Source: Sphingomonas sp. GM_Shp_1 (GTDB lineage: Bacteria; Pseudomonadota; Alphaproteobacteria; Sphingomonadales; Sphingomonadaceae). Taken from it: 64,000 bases of DNA. The stretch is from contig NZ_JALNUR010000013.1 of NCBI RefSeq assembly GCF_026540895.1, forward strand, positions 21,369-85,368, given 5' to 3'. Under the pieces are notes generated by a model that saw only the letters and a program-made list of their open reading frames with translations, had not been told where the DNA came from and searched no databases. This document shows positions 60,972 through 64,000 of this stretch, piece by piece (the first letter of the stretch is position 1; the number at the start of each line of letters is the position of its first letter). Position numbers and translations under genes: made by a program.

Positions 60972-61853
60972 TCAGGCGACGCTGTCGGCCCCCGCGATCG
61001 GCTCCACCCGCACGCGCCGCGCCTTGGCCGAGTTCATCAGGTACAGGCCGCCCAGGATCATCGGCACGCACAGCCACTGGCCCATGTGCAGCCCGGTCAT
61101 TTGCGCGAAGGCGCGCAATTGCTGATCGGGTTCGCGGAAGAACTCGACGATGAAGCGCGCGGTGCCATAGCCGAGCAGGAACAGCCCCGACAGCTTGCCC
61201 GGATCGTAGCGCGCCTTGGTCCGCCAGAAGGCGAAGCTCATCACCGCGAACAGGACAAGGCCCTCCAGCCCCGCCTCGTAGAGCTGGCTGGGATGGCGCG
61301 CCGGATCTGGCAGGCCGAAGGGCACGGTGCGCGGGAAGATGATCGCCCAGGGCACGTCCGACGGCTTGCCCCACAGTTCGCCGTTCACGAAATTGGCCAG
61401 GCGGCCCAGCAACAGCCCGACCGGCGCGGTACAGACCAGATAGTCCAGGATACGCAGCCAGTTGAGCTTGTGCTTGCGCGCGAACAGGATGACGCCGATC
61501 CCGGTACCGATCGCGCCGCCGTGAAAGCTCATCCCGCCATCCCACAGACGGACGATATGCAGCGGGTGCAGGAACATCTCGGGCGCGTAGAAGATCACAT
61601 AGCCGATCCGCCCGCCCAGGATGATGCCCAGCGTGGCATAGAAGACGAGGTCGTCGGCATGCGCCCGCGACATCGGCGCGCCGGGCCGGTCGAGCATCTT
61701 GCCCAGATACCACCAGCCGAACAGGATGCCGGTGATATAGGCCAGGCTGTACCAGCGCAGCGTGAAGAAGCCGATCGAGAAGACATCCGGGTGCAACCCC
61801 AGATCCTCGAACCGGATATGGCCGGTGGCGGCCGCGAGCATGGGCAGGATCAA
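60972..61853 (-). CDS. lgt: Prolipoprotein diacylglyceryl transferase
   Basis: A 293-residue inner-membrane enzyme that attaches diacylglycerol to the lipobox Cys of prolipoproteins, several of which are encoded in this window. The Lgt signature is [25 protein letters not shown], with HPSQLYEA further on and about seven transmembrane helices. I use a TTG start at 61853 with AAGGGAA upstream; the ATG at 61841 lacks a ribosome site. Confidence 0.93.
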   Translation of the reverse strand: MILPMLAAATGHIRFEDLGLHPDVFSIGFFTLRWYSLAYITGILFGWWYLGKMLDRPGAPMSRAHADDLVFYATLGIILGGRIGYVIFYAPEMFLHPLHIVRLWDGGMSFHGGAIGTGIGVILFARKHKLNWLRILDYLVCTAPVGLLLGRLANFVNGELWGKPSDVPWAIIFPRTVPFGLPDPARHPSQLYEAGLEGLVLFAVMSFAFWRTKARYDPGKLSGLFLLGYGTARFIVEFFREPDQQLRAFAQMTGLHMGQWLCVPMILGGLYLMNSAKARRVRVEPIAGADSVA

Positions 61854-61934
61854 GCGCGTTTCCCTTATCTCTGACCGGCTTCCATAGAGTGGTCGCGCGT
61901 CAACACCAAGACCGTGGGTTCGGGGGTGGAACGT

Positions 61935-62011
61935 GCGCTTCGACTTCGCTCAGCGCGAACGGAGGTAGGGTGCATCCCAACCTCCGTTCAGCCTGAGCGA
62001 AGTCGAAGGCC
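61935..62011. repeat. Dispersed inverted repeat, copy C
   Basis: GCGCTTCGACTTCGCTCAGC (from 61935, arm to 61965) pairs with the arm 61981-62011 (CCTCCGTTCAGCCTGAGCGA and GTCGAAGGCC). This is the shortest spacer of the three copies. Confidence 0.8.
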
Positions 62012-62060
62012 ACGCCATGACGGGATTCACGCGAAGCCGCGAGGCCGCGAAGAATTTGGG

Positions 62061-62206
62061 TTCGCGCGGAGGCGCGGAGGGCGCGGAGGGGTCCGGTCCG
62101 GCCGCAAGGCCGGTCTGCTTGTCTTGAGCGAAGAAGTCTGTCGATCGAGAGGGCGGGATGGCGGTGCGGCCGATCCCTCTCTGCGTCCTCTGCGCCTCTG
62201 CGCGCA
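62061..62206. repeat. Inverted-repeat element with GCGGAGG units
   Basis: The left arm (62061-62090, TTCGCGCGGAGGCGCGGAGG...) is the near complement of the right arm (62175-62206, CCCTCTCTGCGTCCTCTGCG...). Each arm contains three 9-10 base subrepeats. The centre is not coding. Confidence 0.65.
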
Positions 62207-62294
62207 AAAAGTTTCGAACGATCAACCCACTCGCTTTCACACAGCGAAACCCCCGGCTTGCCTGCCCGGCCTTCGACGTTAAGGCTCGCCCGTG

Positions 62295-64000
62295 ATGGAG
62301 TTCAGCAGGCGCAACATACTCATCGGCGGGGGTGCCGGGGCCGGGTTGCTGGTCGCCTGGAGCCTGTGGCCGCGTGCTTATGGACCCAATCTGACCGTCA
62401 ATCCGGGCGAGCAGGCGTTCGGTGCATGGCTGAAGATCGGGCGCGACGGGATCGTCACCGTCGCGGTGCCGCAGGCCGAGCATGGCCAGGGCGTCGTCAC
62501 CGCGCTGGCGCAGGTCGTTGCCGACGAATTGGGTGCGGACTGGCGGACGGTGGCGGTGGAGCCCGCCCCGATCAACCCGCTCTACGCCAATCCGGTCGGC
62601 GTCGATTCGCTGTTCGAGGGCGCCTTCGACCGGGTGCCCGAGGCTTTGCGCACCGAATGGCTGCGGCGCGACACGGTGATGCTGACCGGCGGCTCCAGCA
62701 CCATCCGCATGTTCGAGGGGCCCGCCCGCGCCGCCGCCGCGACCGCCCGCGCGCTGATGGCGCAGGCCGCCGCGCGCCGATGGGGCGTGGACTGGACCGA
62801 GTGCGAGGCGAAGGACGGCTTCGTCACGCATGGACGACAGCGTTTGCGCTTCGCCGAACTGGCCGAAGCGGCGGTGAGCGAGACGGTGCCCGAACCCCTG
62901 CCGCTGGGCAGTGGCGGCGCGGGGCGGCTGGCGGGGGTGGACCTGCCGCGGCTCGACTCGCCCGCCAAGATCGACGGCTCGGCCAATTTCACCGCCGATA
63001 TCCGCCTGCCCGAAATGGTGCATGTCGCGATCCGCCACGCGCCGCTGGGCGAGGTACGCGCGATCCGGCTGAACCGCGATGCCGCGATGAAGGTCACCGG
63101 CGTCGTCGATGTCATCGAGGGTGGCGACTGGGTCGCGGTCGCCGCCGCGAGCTGGTGGATCGCGCAGAAGGGGCTGGACGCGGCGGCACCGCAGGCCGTG
63201 AGCCGGGGGCCGGGCTTCGACAGCGCCGCGATCGCGCAGGGCCTCGACCATGCGCTGGGCGAGGAGGGGCGGCTGGCCTTTGCGCGCGGGGACGTGGCCG
63301 AGGCGCTGGAGGGTGGCGGGCTGGTCGAGGCGTGGTATCGCATCGGCGTCGGGGTCCATGCCGCGATCGAGCCGCGCGCGGCGGTGGCGGCGTGGCGTGA
63401 CGGCGGGCTGGAACTCTGGGTGCCGACCCAGGTCCCCGCACAGGTCCGCGCGGTGGCGGCGGAGGCGGTCGGGATCGCGCCGGACCGGGTGATCGTCCAC
63501 CCCATGCCGATCGGCGGTTCGTTCGGCGTCGCGCTGGAATCCGACGCGGCGGTGCAGGCGGCGACGATCGCCGCGAAGCTGAAGCGCCCGGTCAATCTGC
63601 AATGGTCGCGGGCCGACGATCTGCGCCGCGACGCCTTTCGCGCACCCGCTCTCGCCCGACTGACCGCGCGGGTGGACCAGGGGCGTATCACCGGTTGGCG
63701 CAGCCGGATCGCGACCCCCGCGACCGGCCCCGACCTCGCCCGGCGGGTGATGCCGGGCGGACCGGCGCGCTGGGGAATGCGGGGAGCGGGACGGGGCGAC
63801 GCCTATGCCATGGGCGGCGCGGTGCCGCCCTATGCGATCCCCGCGCTGGCGGTGCAGCATCATGTCGCCGACCTGCTTATCCCGACCGGGCATGTCCGGG
63901 GCGGCGCGCATGTCGCCAATGTCTTTGCCCGCGAATCCTTCATCGACGAACTCGCCGTACGGGCGGGAGCCGATCCGCTGGCGTGGCGGATTGCGATGCT
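62295..64000 (+). CDS. Molybdopterin-dependent aldehyde/isoquinoline oxidoreductase large subunit, partial
   Basis: The first 568 codons of a xanthine dehydrogenase-family large subunit; the gene runs off the right edge. A twin-arginine leader (MEFSRRNILIGGGAGAG) signals periplasmic export. The segment VPQAEHGQGVVTALAQVVADELGADW and the HPMPIGGSFGVALESDAAVQAA block are typical of the isoquinoline 1-oxidoreductase beta-type group, which oxidises aldehydes or N-heterocycles with a molybdenum cofactor. A small iron-sulfur subunit gene would be expected nearby, but none is visible in the window. Confidence 0.88.
   Translation, partial: MEFSRRNILIGGGAGAGLLVAWSLWPRAYGPNLTVNPGEQAFGAWLKIGRDGIVTVAVPQAEHGQGVVTALAQVVADELGADWRTVAVEPAPINPLYANPVGVDSLFEGAFDRVPEALRTEWLRRDTVMLTGGSSTIRMFEGPARAAAATARALMAQAAARRWGVDWTECEAKDGFVTHGRQRLRFAELAEAAVSETVPEPLPLGSGGAGRLAGVDLPRLDSPAKIDGSANFTADIRLPEMVHVAIRHAPLGEVRAIRLNRDAAMKVTGVVDVIEGGDWVAVAAASWWIAQKGLDAAAPQAVSRGPGFDSAAIAQGLDHALGEEGRLAFARGDVAEALEGGGLVEAWYRIGVGVHAAIEPRAAVAAWRDGGLELWVPTQVPAQVRAVAAEAVGIAPDRVIVHPMPIGGSFGVALESDAAVQAATIAAKLKRPVNLQWSRADDLRRDAFRAPALARLTARVDQGRITGWRSRIATPATGPDLARRVMPGGPARWGMRGAGRGDAYAMGGAVPPYAIPALAVQHHVADLLIPTGHVRGGAHVANVFARESFIDELAVRAGADPLAWRIAM

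Larger units (their letters stand above)
61854..62294. other. Intergenic region filled with repeats
   Basis: About 440 bases with no gene. It contains copy C of the dispersed inverted repeat and a larger inverted-repeat element built on GCGGAGG units. I see no clear promoter for the following oxidoreductase gene. Confidence 0.6.

Noticed and set aside
61950..63911. Minus-strand open frame of 653 codons
   Set aside because: Antisense of the molybdopterin oxidoreductase and of repeats; no recognisable domain.
1..64000. CRISPR arrays, tRNA/rRNA genes, transposases, phage genes
   Set aside because: I looked for regular direct repeats, cloverleaf patterns and integrase/transposase motifs and found none; the only repeats are the non-coding inverted elements listed.

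Overview
The window is high-GC DNA (roughly two thirds G+C by eye) from a sphingomonad-type alphaproteobacterium, most likely Sphingomonas or a close relative. The signs are a large TonB-dependent receptor, sphingomonad-style dispersed foldback repeats, a Ros/MucR regulator, and an rpoN-lptB-lptA-lptC-rnd block. No tRNA, rRNA, CRISPR array, transposase or phage gene was recognised.

Layout. 1-9 kb: start of an opgG-like gene, a TonB-dependent receptor, a TlpA-like lipoprotein head-to-head with argH-lptM-lysA, then a reduced siroheme synthase and a ZntB/CorA-like channel. 9-46 kb: one almost continuous flagellar locus. It holds a minus-strand block flbD-fliEFGHIJKLMNOPQR-flhB, with fliD-fliS behind its own promoter. 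Two flagellin genes run on the plus strand. A minus-strand block carries a lytic transglycosylase-flhA-fliA, and another carries a second MotA/MotB-like pair-flgA-flgM-flgN. The plus-strand run flgBCDEFGHIJKL ends with motA-motB. 46-53 kb: a TbpB-like lipoprotein, a MucR-type regulator, an intergenic region with a probable small RNA, rpoN, the lpt genes and RNase D. 53-64 kb: a glycine-rich double cold-shock protein, a globin paired with a soluble chemoreceptor-type signalling protein, an NTF2-like/TetR pair, a Cys/Met-metabolism enzyme, a pgeF-GNAT-methyltransferase-lgt run, and the start of a molybdopterin oxidoreductase.

How it works together. The flagellar control circuit can be read in this one window. 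RpoN (48.9-50.4 kb) and an enhancer-binding protein (FlbD-like) should drive class II promoters. Near-perfect TTGGCACG-N4-TTGC elements precede flgB and the transglycosylase-flhA-fliA unit, and each has upstream CGGCAA-N4-TTGCCG dyads that are good candidates for the FlbD-like site. FliA then serves late promoters of the form TAAA-N15-RYCGTT. I find these upstream of both flagellin genes, fliD and flgM, so the anti-sigma factor is itself under sigma-28 control. The parts list (FliA, FlgM, FlgN, FliD, FliS; no FlaF/FlbT) resembles beta/gamma-proteobacterial flagella more than Caulobacter. Oddities include a FlgH without a lipobox, a FliM without the usual CheY-docking peptide, a MotA-like protein without its first helix, and a FlgJ lacking its muramidase, which is supplied by a separate gene.
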